Source of the DNA: Croceibacterium_A sp039927815
Lineage (GTDB): Bacteria > Pseudomonadota > Alphaproteobacteria > Sphingomonadales > Sphingomonadaceae
NCBI GenBank assembly: GCA_039927815.1
Contig: JBDSUJ010000144.1
Location: forward strand, 1 to 27,018
Length of the DNA stretch: 27,018 nt
Reading direction: 5' to 3'
Every line of letters begins with the position of its first letter. The stretch's first letter is position 1. Made by a program: the position numbers and the translations under genes. Positions 8,361 to 15,618 of this stretch are shown here, one piece after another. Under the pieces are notes generated by a model. It searched no databases, was not told where the DNA came from, and was given only the letters and a program-made list of their open reading frames with translations.

Positions 8361-9866
8361 GTGACCGTCCAGACCCCGATCGAAAACCGCCTCGAAGCGT
8401 TCCGTCAGCGCTGGGACGGCAAGCCCGGCAAAATGCTGATCGGCGGCGACTGGCGCGCGGCGGAAAGCGGCGAAACCTTTGCCACCCATGACCCCAGCAC
8501 GGGCGAGAAGCTGGCCGATGTTGCTAGCGCGGGCCCGGCGGATGTCGATGCCGCTGTGGCCGCGGCGCGCGGCGCGCTCGAAGGATCGTGGTCGAAAGTG
8601 AAGCCTGACGAGCGCGCCCGCCTGATCAACAAGCTTGCCGATCTGATCGAGGCGCGGGGCGAGGAACTGGCGCTGACCGAGACGCTCGATGTCGGCCGCC
8701 CGATCCAGTTCAGCCGCATGATCGATGTCGGCGGCGCGGTCGGTCAGCTGCGCTATCAGGCCGGCTGGGCAACCAAGATCCAGGGCGAGACCAACGAGAT
8801 TTCCGCGCCCGGCGAATGGCTCAGCTACGTTTTGCGCGAGCCGGTCGGCGTGGTCGGCCAGATCGTGCCGTGGAACTTCCCGCTGGCGATGGCCGCGGCC
8901 AAGCTCGGCCCGGCGCTCGCCGCCGGCTGCACGGTGGTGCTCAAGCCGGCGGAGCAGACTCCGCTGTCGACCATCCTGCTCGGCGAACTGGCGCTGGAAG
9001 CGGGCTTTCCGGAAGGCGTGGTCAATGTCGTGACCGGCTTTGGCCGCACCGCCGGCGCCGCGTTGGCCAGCCACATGGACGTCGACAAGATAGCGTTCAC
9101 CGGCTCGACCGTCACCGGGCGCGCGATCATCGAGGCGAGCAAGAGCAACTTCAAGCGTGTCAGCCTCGAACTGGGGGGCAAGTCGCCGACTTTCATCTTC
9201 GCCGATGCCGACCTCAAGAAGGCGATCCCTGCCGCGGCCATGGGGATCTTCTTCAACGCTGGGCAGGTGTGTGCCGCAGGCAGCCGGCTGTTCGTGGCCG
9301 AGGAAGTCGCCGACCAGGTGTTCGAAGGCATTGCCGGGATGGCGCGGATGCTGCGCGTCGGCCACACGCTCGATCCGGAGACGATGATCGGACCGCTCGT
9401 CAGCGAGCTGCAACTCGACCGCGTGACCGGCTACATCGACAGCGGCCGCGCCGAAGGTGCAACCGTAATGGTTGGCGGAGCCCGAAAGGATGGACCAGGG
9501 TGGTTCGTCGAGCCGACCGTGCTGGTCGATACCGAGGCGAGCATGAAAGTGCGCCGCGAAGAGATATTCGGACCGGTGCTGTGCGCGACGCGCTTTTCCC
9601 CGGACGACGACGCCGACCAACTGGCCAGGCTCGGCAACGAGACCGAGTTCGGCCTCAATGCCACTATCTGGACCCGGGATATCGGCATGGCCCATCGGCT
9701 GGCCCGGCGCCTCAAATCCGGCTCGATCCGGATCAACGGTGCGGGCGGGGTCGATCCAGCGCTGCCGCTCGGCGGTTACAAGGCGAGCGGCTGGGGGCGC
9801 GAGAACGGCAAGGCCGGGATCGACGCTTACACCGAGCTGAAGGCGGTGTCGGTGGCACTCGACTAG
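8361..9866 (+). CDS. NAD(P)-dependent aldehyde dehydrogenase
   Basis: A 501-residue soluble enzyme of the aldehyde dehydrogenase superfamily, oxidising an aldehyde to its carboxylic acid. Seen are the cofactor-pocket motif PWNFP at 170-174, catalytic general base Glu270 in LELGGKSP, nucleophile Cys304 in FNAGQVCAAGSRLFV, and the EIFGPV motif toward the C-terminus. The GTG at 8361 is preferred over the in-frame ATG at 8319 because GGAGAGA at 8348-8354 sits six bases before it and the ATG has no ribosome site. It diverges from the GMC operon and would take the aldehyde made by the GMC enzymes to the acid. The sequence resembles broad-specificity phenylacetaldehyde/betaine-aldehyde-type members; the true substrate is unknown. 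Confidence 0.95.
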   Translation: MTVQTPIENRLEAFRQRWDGKPGKMLIGGDWRAAESGETFATHDPSTGEKLADVASAGPADVDAAVAAARGALEGSWSKVKPDERARLINKLADLIEARGEELALTETLDVGRPIQFSRMIDVGGAVGQLRYQAGWATKIQGETNEISAPGEWLSYVLREPVGVVGQIVPWNFPLAMAAAKLGPALAAGCTVVLKPAEQTPLSTILLGELALEAGFPEGVVNVVTGFGRTAGAALASHMDVDKIAFTGSTVTGRAIIEASKSNFKRVSLELGGKSPTFIFADADLKKAIPAAAMGIFFNAGQVCAAGSRLFVAEEVADQVFEGIAGMARMLRVGHTLDPETMIGPLVSELQLDRVTGYIDSGRAEGATVMVGGARKDGPGWFVEPTVLVDTEASMKVRREEIFGPVLCATRFSPDDDADQLARLGNETEFGLNATIWTRDIGMAHRLARRLKSGSIRINGAGGVDPALPLGGYKASGWGRENGKAGIDAYTELKAVSVALD

Positions 9867-9881
9867 GCGGATACGGTGGCG

Positions 9882-9905
9882 GGAGCGCGGCCGAAGCCGC
9901 GCTCC
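9882..9905. terminator. Bidirectional terminator hairpin
   Basis: GGAGCGCGGC at 9882-9891 pairs perfectly with GCCGCGCTCC at 9896-9905 around a CGAA loop. This 10-bp, very GC-rich stem sits in the 44-nt gap between convergent aldehyde dehydrogenase and PepSY genes. It lacks a T-run on either side but is well placed to end both transcripts. Confidence 0.6.
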
Positions 9906-9910
9906 GCGCA

Positions 9911-10204
9911 TCAGTCGTGGTCGACTTTGCCTTCGGACTTGTTCTCGACAATTTTGCCGGTCTGGCCGTCGATCCCGATCTCCTGGACATTGCCCTTCTG
10001 CTGGATGTCGAACGAATAGCGCCAGCCGCCGCCTTCGTTTTCGTATTCGCTCGAGATCACTTTGCCGGGGGCGAGGCGCAGCGCGATGGCGCGCGCCTGG
10101 CTCAGTGACAGCTTGGGCTTGGGGGCATGCGGCTTGGCGCTGGCCGGGCCGCCGATGGCCAGTCCGGCCACGGCCATCGCCGAGATGAGCAAACGTAATC
10201 GCAT
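9911..10204 (-). CDS. Exported PepSY-domain protein
   Basis: A 97-residue protein with a signal peptide (Arg-rich start, hydrophobic stretch to about residue 17, likely cleavage near ASA-K) and then one PepSY domain. The PepSY pattern shows in LSLSQARAIALRLAPGKVIS, a central SFDIQQKGNVQEIGID and the terminal TGKIVENKSEG. PepSY domains are small periplasmic modules thought to inhibit peptidases or modulate partners. The ATG at 10204 is chosen because AAGGA ends seven bases before it; a GTG at 10219 without a site would add five residues. It is a stand-alone gene, with no adjacent sensor kinase or peptidase, so its partner is unknown. Confidence 0.85.
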   Translation of the reverse strand: MRLRLLISAMAVAGLAIGGPASAKPHAPKPKLSLSQARAIALRLAPGKVISSEYENEGGGWRYSFDIQQKGNVQEIGIDGQTGKIVENKSEGKVDHD

Positions 10205-10390
10205 GAACAATCCTTTCACAACGGGCGCCGCGAAGCCGAAAGAGGCTTCGCCGGCAGCCTGTGGGCAACGTGCTGATTTCGCGATGATCGAGGCCTGAAC
10301 GCAGATTTTCGCCGTAGCCCGCGCGGTGGCCGGCGGAACTTTCTCGCGATTCGAACCTTGGCTGAAGCCATCGAGCCAGGGAAATGGATC
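10205..10390. promoter_or_regulatory. Divergent intergenic region, PepSY / DUF347 genes
   Basis: This 186-nt gap separates two divergent genes and must hold both promoters. It contains a perfect stem, CGAAGCC at 10231-10237 with GGCTTCG at 10244-10250 around GAAAGA, which would fall in the 5' leader of the PepSY transcript. No convincing -35/-10 pair or small gene was recognised; short open frames here have no supporting ribosome sites. Confidence 0.4.
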
Positions 10391-11176
10391 ATGTCTTCAG
10401 CCGAACAGCGCCGCATGGCCAACAAGGTGCCGCTGGTCACGCTGGCGTTCTGGATCATCAAGATTCTCGCGACCACGGTCGGTGAAACCGGGGCCGATTA
10501 TCTCAATTTCAATCTGGGCCTGGGGCTGACGATAACGTCGCTGCTGGCGGCCGTCCTGCTCGCGGGGTTGCTGTGGGTGCAATTGCGGCGTCGGCGGTAT
10601 GTCCCGTGGGTCTACTGGATCACGGTGGTGTTCCTCAGCGTCGTCGGCACGCTGCTGACCGACAACCTGACCGACAATTTCGGGGTCAGCTTATACGCCT
10701 CGACCGCAGTGTTCGCGGCCGCGCTGGCGGGGACCTTTGCACTTTGGCACCGCGCCGAGCGGACCCTCTCGATCCATGACATCGACACCCCGCGGCGTGA
10801 ACGGTTTTACTGGCTGGCGATCCTGTTTACCTTCGCCTTGGGAACAGCGGCGGGCGATCTGGTGTCCGAGCAGTTGGGGTTGGGTTATGCCGTGGCCGGG
10901 GCAATCTTCGGGGGACTGATCGCGCTGATCGCGCTCGGCAATTACGCCGGGGCGGTGACGGCGGTCCCGGCGTTCTGGTCCGCTTACGTGCTGACCAGGC
11001 CGCTCGGCGCGTCGATGGGCGATTTCCTCACCCAGGCTCCGAAAGATGGCGGCCTGGGCCTGTCCACCGCGGCGGTCAGCGACGCGTTCATCGCGATCAT
11101 CGTCGCGCTGGTGGTGTACCTGACCGTGACCGGGGCCGATGCCATCAAGGAGCCCAATCCGGCGCCATCGGGTTGA
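10391..11176 (+). CDS. DUF347 (COG4705) integral membrane protein
   Basis: A 261-residue polytopic inner-membrane protein of the DUF347/COG4705 type. Four related units are visible, each a hydrophobic helix ending in a Gly/acidic motif: TTVGETGADYLNFNLGLG at 28-45, VVGTLLTDNLTDNFGVS at 84-100, ALGTAAGDLVSEQLGLG at 149-165 and RPLGASMGDFLTQ at 203-215. The recurring Gly-x-x-x-(G/T)-(D/E) placement suggests internal duplication and membrane-embedded acidic residues, as in transporters or ion-binding proteins. No function is firmly established for the family. The ATG at 10391 is chosen because AGGGA at 10378-10382 lies eight bases upstream; an in-frame ATG at 10358 has no site. It is a single-gene unit converging on the beta-propeller gene 10 nt away. 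Confidence 0.85.
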   Translation: MSSAEQRRMANKVPLVTLAFWIIKILATTVGETGADYLNFNLGLGLTITSLLAAVLLAGLLWVQLRRRRYVPWVYWITVVFLSVVGTLLTDNLTDNFGVSLYASTAVFAAALAGTFALWHRAERTLSIHDIDTPRRERFYWLAILFTFALGTAAGDLVSEQLGLGYAVAGAIFGGLIALIALGNYAGAVTAVPAFWSAYVLTRPLGASMGDFLTQAPKDGGLGLSTAAVSDAFIAIIVALVVYLTVTGADAIKEPNPAPSG

Positions 11177-11186
11177 CCGACGGAGT

Positions 11187-12206
11187 TCAGGCCGGGTCGA
11201 GCACGATCAGATGGACGCTGCCGGGGACCGGCGATGGGCGCTTACCCGGTTCGGCCGGCAGGTAACGCGCGGCAGGGAGATAAATCCGCCCGGTCGCGGG
11301 ATCGATCGCGCCGGTTCGGGCACCCATCTCCGTCGGCACCGTGCCCGCCCCGGCCAAGTGTTTGCCGGGCCCGACCGAAATTACCGACAGCGTGCCGCTG
11401 CGGCCGCACGGGACCAGGAACCGGTGGCGGCGGGCGTCGAACAGCACAGTGTCCGGCCCCGCTCCGATAGGCATCAGGCCGACAAGTTTGCGGTGGGTCA
11501 CGTCCACCACCGCCGCAACACCATTGGCGCACGCGCTCACCGTCAGTTGCGAGCCGGGATCGTAGGCCAGTCCAGTCGGCCCCTCGCAGCCGGTCAGCGT
11601 AATCGCGGGCAAGGCGGTCCCCTTGGACAAGTCCACCAACTCAAGCTCGTTGAGGTCCTCGTCGTTGATCGCCAGCAAGTGCGGTCCGACCATCGCCCCC
11701 AGCTCCAGCGCCGGCTTGACAGCGATCGTCTGGGTCACCCGGCGGGCCACTGGATCGACCACCGACACCGTGCCGCCCGCGGCATTCATGACTACCACCC
11801 GGCGCGACACCGGATCCCACAGCTCGGCATCGGGGTTCTTGCCCACGGGAACGCTCGCCAGTTGATGTCCGTCGCCCGCGTCAAGCAGGCGGAGCGTATT
11901 GTCCTGACCGCTGGTCACCGCCAGAATGGCGGTGCCCGGCACTGCCAGCACGGCATGGCCCCGCTGGATCTGGCCCACGTCATGCGCCATCCCGGAGGCC
12001 ATGTCGGCCACCGAGACGGCGCCCGATCGCGCAACCAGCACGCTGTGCCGGGCCGAATCGACGCTGAGCAGGTCCCATCCGCCATCGGGCAAGGGGATAG
12101 ACGGCCTGGCGTGATAGCCCTCGGACGCGGACGGCGGCGCGGCGAGGGCCATGGGGGCACCCCCCAGCAGCAAGGTCGCGGCAATCGCGGTCAGGAAACG
12201 GGACAT
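11187..12206 (-). CDS. Secreted YVTN/YncE-like beta-propeller protein
   Basis: A 339-residue protein with a clear signal peptide (MSRFLTAIAATLLLGG, ending near ALA at 20-22). The rest is a series of about 40-residue repeats such as VSVVDPVARRVTQTIAVKPA, AAVVDVTHRKLVGLMPIGAG and LSVISVGPGKHLAGAG, the signature of seven-bladed YVTN-type beta-propellers. Such proteins sit in the periplasm or outside the cell and usually bind or scaffold; no enzymatic motif was recognised. The ATG at 12206 has GGAGA a few bases upstream; the open frame extends further 5' but only into the neighbouring gene. It is the last gene of a three-gene operon, 25 nt after the cytochrome b561-YceI gene. It may serve the same redox or ligand-binding process, which is inference. 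Confidence 0.86.
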   Translation of the reverse strand: MSRFLTAIAATLLLGGAPMALAAPPSASEGYHARPSIPLPDGGWDLLSVDSARHSVLVARSGAVSVADMASGMAHDVGQIQRGHAVLAVPGTAILAVTSGQDNTLRLLDAGDGHQLASVPVGKNPDAELWDPVSRRVVVMNAAGGTVSVVDPVARRVTQTIAVKPALELGAMVGPHLLAINDEDLNELELVDLSKGTALPAITLTGCEGPTGLAYDPGSQLTVSACANGVAAVVDVTHRKLVGLMPIGAGPDTVLFDARRHRFLVPCGRSGTLSVISVGPGKHLAGAGTVPTEMGARTGAIDPATGRIYLPAARYLPAEPGKRPSPVPGSVHLIVLDPA

Positions 12207-12231
12207 TACGTTCTCCGTGGCAAGGGACACC

Positions 12232-13524
12232 TTACTTCCCGGTCTGCCCCGTCGCGTCGAAAGCGAAAGTGAGCGAGACCGACTTCGCCAGCCCTTCAGC
12301 CGCTTCGCCGGTGCCGATCCCGAAGGCGCTCCGCGCAATGGTGGCGGTGCCGTCAACGTGGCGCTTGAGGTCCTTCCCGGTCAAGGTGAAGGTGACGTTC
12401 TGTGGCCGGGTGGCGCCTTTCAGCGCCAGCGTGCCCGCCGCGCGGTAATGCCCGGGGCTTGTCTGGGTGACCTTGGTTGAGCGCCAGGTCGCATGCGGGT
12501 TCGCCGAACTGGCGAAGAATTCCGCGCCTTGCAGCATCCCGTCCTGGGTCGCGTCGCCGAGCGAGGCGCTGGCCAGTTCGACAGTTATACGCAACTGGGC
12601 GCTTTCGGGATGGTCGGGATCGAACACGATCGAGCCCGACCAATCCTTGAACGTCCCGCGAATCGGGGTACCGCCGTTATCGACCGAAAACGCCATCCGC
12701 TTGCCCCCTCGGATGCTCCATACCGGCGGCGGGCCTGCGGCGGCGTCAGACGGAGTGGGCGTTGGCGTTGGCGCAGCCGTGGCTTCGGCGGCTGTGGCCG
12801 TGGCTGCGCTAGGCGAGACCAGCGCGGCGGGGACGCCTGGCGCTGGCGCCGCAGCCGCCGGGCGAGCAGGCCGGGGGCCGCGCGGGTACTTTGTGGCAAC
12901 GTACGATCCGACGCCGAAGTACAGCGCCACCACGGCGATCAGCAGCACCAAGGCCGCCGCCACCGACCCGCCCGGCGCCATCCGCTTGATCACCGGATCG
13001 CGGAGCAGGAACTGATGCCTCAGCGCGCCCGCGACATGAAGCACGAACAGCCCCACAGCGGTCCACGCGAGCCATTCGTGCACGCCTTCGAATTGCCGGC
13101 CGCTGCCGGCCGGCAGCGGCAGATGGGGCCATGGCACCACCCCGAACAGGACGGTCGGCACGTCGATCCGCGCGGCGGAGACGATTGCCCACCCGGTCAG
13201 CGGACCCAGCAGCAGCACCGCATAAAACGCGAAGTGGACAACCTTGGCCAGCATCCCTTCCCAGCCGCCTTCCACCGCCGGCGGGGCGCGATGAGTAAGC
13301 CGCCAGCCGATCCGGGCAAGCGTAAGCAGGAGAATCACGATCCCCACCGACTTGTGCAGCTGCATCGGTCCGAAGCTGAGAATGCCGCGTTTGGGCATGG
13401 CAAAGCCCATGGCAACCTGACACGCCAGCGTCAGCGCGATCAGCCAATGCAGCAGCATCGCCCCGGTGCCGTAGCGCACCTGGGCCGCGGAGACGTCAAT
13501 TGAAGCCTGTGTTGCCATTTTCAT
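12232..13524 (-). CDS. Cytochrome b561-YceI fusion protein
   Basis: A 430-residue fusion. The N-terminal half (about 15-185) is a cytochrome b561 membrane domain with four helices and candidate haem-ligating histidines at His26 (LLHW), His57 (QLHKSVG), His149 (GVHEW) and His163 (VLHVAG). A further helix at about 188-208 is followed by a Pro/Ala/Thr-rich linker (213-266, including a run of PT repeats). The C-terminal YceI domain (about 268-425) is a periplasmic lipocalin-like barrel that in relatives binds polyprenyl or other amphiphilic lipids. The fusion suggests electron transfer to or from a bound isoprenoid quinone-like ligand. The gene starts inside the preceding one: ATG at 13524, or ATG at 13518 with slightly better spacing from GGTGGA, giving a 23-29 nt overlap and coupled translation. 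Confidence 0.92.
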   Translation of the reverse strand: MKMATQASIDVSAAQVRYGTGAMLLHWLIALTLACQVAMGFAMPKRGILSFGPMQLHKSVGIVILLLTLARIGWRLTHRAPPAVEGGWEGMLAKVVHFAFYAVLLLGPLTGWAIVSAARIDVPTVLFGVVPWPHLPLPAGSGRQFEGVHEWLAWTAVGLFVLHVAGALRHQFLLRDPVIKRMAPGGSVAAALVLLIAVVALYFGVGSYVATKYPRGPRPARPAAAAPAPGVPAALVSPSAATATAAEATAAPTPTPTPSDAAAGPPPVWSIRGGKRMAFSVDNGGTPIRGTFKDWSGSIVFDPDHPESAQLRITVELASASLGDATQDGMLQGAEFFASSANPHATWRSTKVTQTSPGHYRAAGTLALKGATRPQNVTFTLTGKDLKRHVDGTATIARSAFGIGTGEAAEGLAKSVSLTFAFDATGQTGK

Positions 13525-14278
13525 CCACCGGATTGCGATCGTTTTCGGAGCACTGAAATTCGAGCAACTTGCCGTAGCGGTCGCGTCGGTATTTGACAGC
13601 CACTTCGAACGGCTCGGTCAGAGCGGCAGGGTCCTCCATCCGCATGTCGTTGATCAGCACGTCGGGGTTGGCGGGATCGAGGTGGATGCGCTCGGTCAGA
13701 TGGAACTGCGCCGAATGCGGGATGCCGGTGTCGATCTCGAGAGCGTCGGAAATGCCGATGGTGTCCACGACGAGCGTGTCGCCATCCCAGCGGCCGATGC
13801 TGTCACCCATGAAAGTCGGATCGGGATCGTCCTCGTGCGCGCGGCCGTCGGTCCAGATAGTGCGGGTCTGCATCCAGGCTTCCTGGTTGACGATCACCCG
13901 GCCGGGCGCGAACACGAACTCGTATGGGTACTGCCCAAGCCGCATGATCCGCGGCAATCCCGGCGGGCTGCAGTTTGAACGCGTGCGCTTGGTCACCGCC
14001 TGGTTGGCTCGCGCGGCCGTGCGCCACGCTTCGTAACGCTTGAGGTACGCGCCCTTGAGCTTGGGCAACGGGGCCGGCCCACCGTTGGACGCGCCGCCGA
14101 CCACGAACCACACGCCGCCCCAGTCGGGTAGCGCGTCTAGCGCGGCGTAGTGGCCCTTGGCATTGGCCACACCGCCGCCCGGGGCAATCCCTGTCGGCGG
14201 GGGTGTGTTTTGCGCTGCGGCGATGACGGGCAACAGGATCACACCGAGCGCGGCCACGACGACTGGAATTAGCTTCAT
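13496..14278 (-). CDS. Secreted protein of unknown function
   Basis: A 260-residue exported protein: signal peptide to about residue 22 (hydrophobic run ending VIAAAQ), then a soluble domain. Distinctive blocks are a Trp-rich start (DWGGVWF), PPGLPRIMRLGQYPYEFVF, VNQEAWMQTRTIWTDGR, FMGDSIGRWDGDTLVVDTIG, and the C-terminal QCSENDRNPVDENGNTG. I recognise this pattern from uncharacterised secreted proteins common in sphingomonads and related bacteria, but no named function is attached to it. Two cysteines (in SNCSPPG and QCSEN) could form a disulfide. The ATG at 14278 follows AGAGGA. It is the first gene of the operon with the cytochrome b561-YceI fusion, whose start lies within this gene's last codons, so the two are probably made together. 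Confidence 0.8.
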   Translation of the reverse strand: MKLIPVVVAALGVILLPVIAAAQNTPPPTGIAPGGGVANAKGHYAALDALPDWGGVWFVVGGASNGGPAPLPKLKGAYLKRYEAWRTAARANQAVTKRTRSNCSPPGLPRIMRLGQYPYEFVFAPGRVIVNQEAWMQTRTIWTDGRAHEDDPDPTFMGDSIGRWDGDTLVVDTIGISDALEIDTGIPHSAQFHLTERIHLDPANPDVLINDMRMEDPAALTEPFEVAVKYRRDRYGKLLEFQCSENDRNPVDENGNTGFN

Positions 14279-14412
14279 CGTGAGCGGTCCTCTCCCCAGA
14301 GCCAGCCTAGCGTGCCGGGGACAGGCCTAGCAAGGTGGTTGTCGTCGCCCGCCCGCTGCCTTATCTGCCGCGCCACGCAGGGGCCACCCGGTCCGTTGCG
14401 GAACGCGACACG
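14279..14412. promoter_or_regulatory. Divergent intergenic region, secreted-protein operon / glycosyltransferase operon
   Basis: This 134-nt gap holds the promoters of two divergent operons. CCTAGC occurs twice, at 14306-14311 and 14326-14331, exactly 20 bp apart and so on the same helix face. That is compatible with a regulator site but too short to be convincing. No clear -35/-10 boxes are visible. A GTG at 14335 would extend the downstream frame across most of this gap. Confidence 0.35.
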
Positions 14413-15618
14413 ATGGTCAGCCCAACCCCTTCCGCTCCGGCCGCCGAGGCCCCCGCCGCAGGGTCGGCATTGTCCGCGGCGGGCCTGCGTGTCGCGCTCT
14501 ATTCCGGCAATTACAATTCGGTGCGCGACGGCGCCAACAAGGCGCTCAACCGGCTGGTCGCCCACTTGCTCGCGCGCGGGGCCGCCGTGCGGGTCTACGC
14601 GCCGGTCGACCCGCAGCGCAGTTTCGACGCTCCGGGCGATGTTGTCGGGGTCCCGTCGGTGCCAATCCCGACGCGCTCGGAATATCGCGTCACGTGGGGC
14701 CTATCGCGCGAAGTCCGCGACGATATCGCCGCCTTCCGCCCCAATGTCATGCATGTCTCGGTGCCCGACTACACCGCGCGGCAGGCGCAGAGCCTGGCGC
14801 GAAAGATGGGCATCCCGGTGGTCGCCAGCCTGCATACCCTGTTCGAGACTTATCTCGATTATTACGGGTTCGGCTTTGCCCGCCCGTGGGGTGAGCGTTA
14901 CCTGGCGAGATTCTATAGCCGGTGCGACTTGGTGCTGGTGCCCAGCGGCGTTCTTGGTGAGGCCATCGAACGCCAAAGCGGGGTGCCCACCGCGATCTGG
15001 AGCCGCGGCGTCGATCACACCTTCTTCAATCCCGCGCACCGCGATGATGCCTGGCGCCAGGCGTACGGCTATGGTCCCGACGATGTCGTCATCGCCTACT
15101 TCGGCCGGCTGGTGCTCGAAAAGGGCACCCAGATCTTCGCCGAGATCATTGCTGAGCTGCGCCGACGCGGGCACCAGGTCGTGCCGCTGGTGATCGGCGA
15201 GGGTCCGGAGCGCGAGCGGCTCGCGGCCGCGCTCGGCGAATCGGTTTTCACCGGCCACGTCGAACTCAATGAATTGTCCCGCGCGGTGGCGTCGGCCGAC
15301 GTGATGGTCAATCCCAGCGTCACCGAAGCGTTCGGCAACGTCATCCTGGAAGCAATGGCCGCGGGCCTCGTCGTCGTCGGTGCCGACGTGCCGGTGTTCC
15401 GGGCGAGGATCGAGCCCGGCGTTTCGGGGTTCGTGGCGGACCCCACCAGTGCCACCGATTTCGCGGACAAGATCGAACCCTTGCTGACCGACCCCGGCTT
15501 GCGCGCAAAGCTGGCCACCAACGCGCGCGTTGCGGCGGAGCGCTATGATTGGCCTACCATCATGGACAGCGTGATCGACGCTTACCTCGCGCTGGTCGGG
15601 CCCCGCATCCATGGCTGA
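14413..15618 (+). CDS. GT4-family (GT-B fold) glycosyltransferase
   Basis: A 401-residue cytoplasmic or membrane-peripheral glycosyltransferase with two Rossmann-like halves. The N-terminal acceptor-side motif YNSVRDGANKALNRLV is at 34-49. The C-terminal nucleotide-sugar domain has FGRLVLEKG at 230-238, IGEGPERE at 261-268 and the family EX7E pair Glu305/Glu313. It resembles alpha-glycosyltransferases of the mannosyl- or glucosyl-lipid type (MgtA/SqdX-like); donor and acceptor are unknown. The ATG at 14413 is preferred: it gives a usual N-terminus before the first beta strand, although its ribosome site is poor and an in-frame GTG at 14335 would add 26 residues without conserved sequence. It overlaps the next gene by 8 nt and heads a four-gene glycan-assembly operon. 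Confidence 0.9.
   Translation: MVSPTPSAPAAEAPAAGSALSAAGLRVALYSGNYNSVRDGANKALNRLVAHLLARGAAVRVYAPVDPQRSFDAPGDVVGVPSVPIPTRSEYRVTWGLSREVRDDIAAFRPNVMHVSVPDYTARQAQSLARKMGIPVVASLHTLFETYLDYYGFGFARPWGERYLARFYSRCDLVLVPSGVLGEAIERQSGVPTAIWSRGVDHTFFNPAHRDDAWRQAYGYGPDDVVIAYFGRLVLEKGTQIFAEIIAELRRRGHQVVPLVIGEGPERERLAAALGESVFTGHVELNELSRAVASADVMVNPSVTEAFGNVILEAMAAGLVVVGADVPVFRARIEPGVSGFVADPTSATDFADKIEPLLTDPGLRAKLATNARVAAERYDWPTIMDSVIDAYLALVGPRIHG

Noticed and set aside
7102..8364. Plus-strand open frame (420 codons) opposite the first GMC gene
   Set aside because: Shadow with a composition typical of reversed GC-rich codons; no ribosome site or motif.
8247..10268. Long minus-strand open frame (673 codons) opposite the aldehyde dehydrogenase and PepSY genes
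   Set aside because: It is rich in Arg, Gly, Ala and His, has no family motifs, and lies opposite genes with clear catalytic residues. It is a GC-rich antisense shadow.
11139..13503. Plus-strand open frames opposite the beta-propeller and b561-YceI genes
   Set aside because: The minus-strand proteins have signal peptide, repeats and haem ligands; the plus-strand products are Arg/His/Gln-rich without features.
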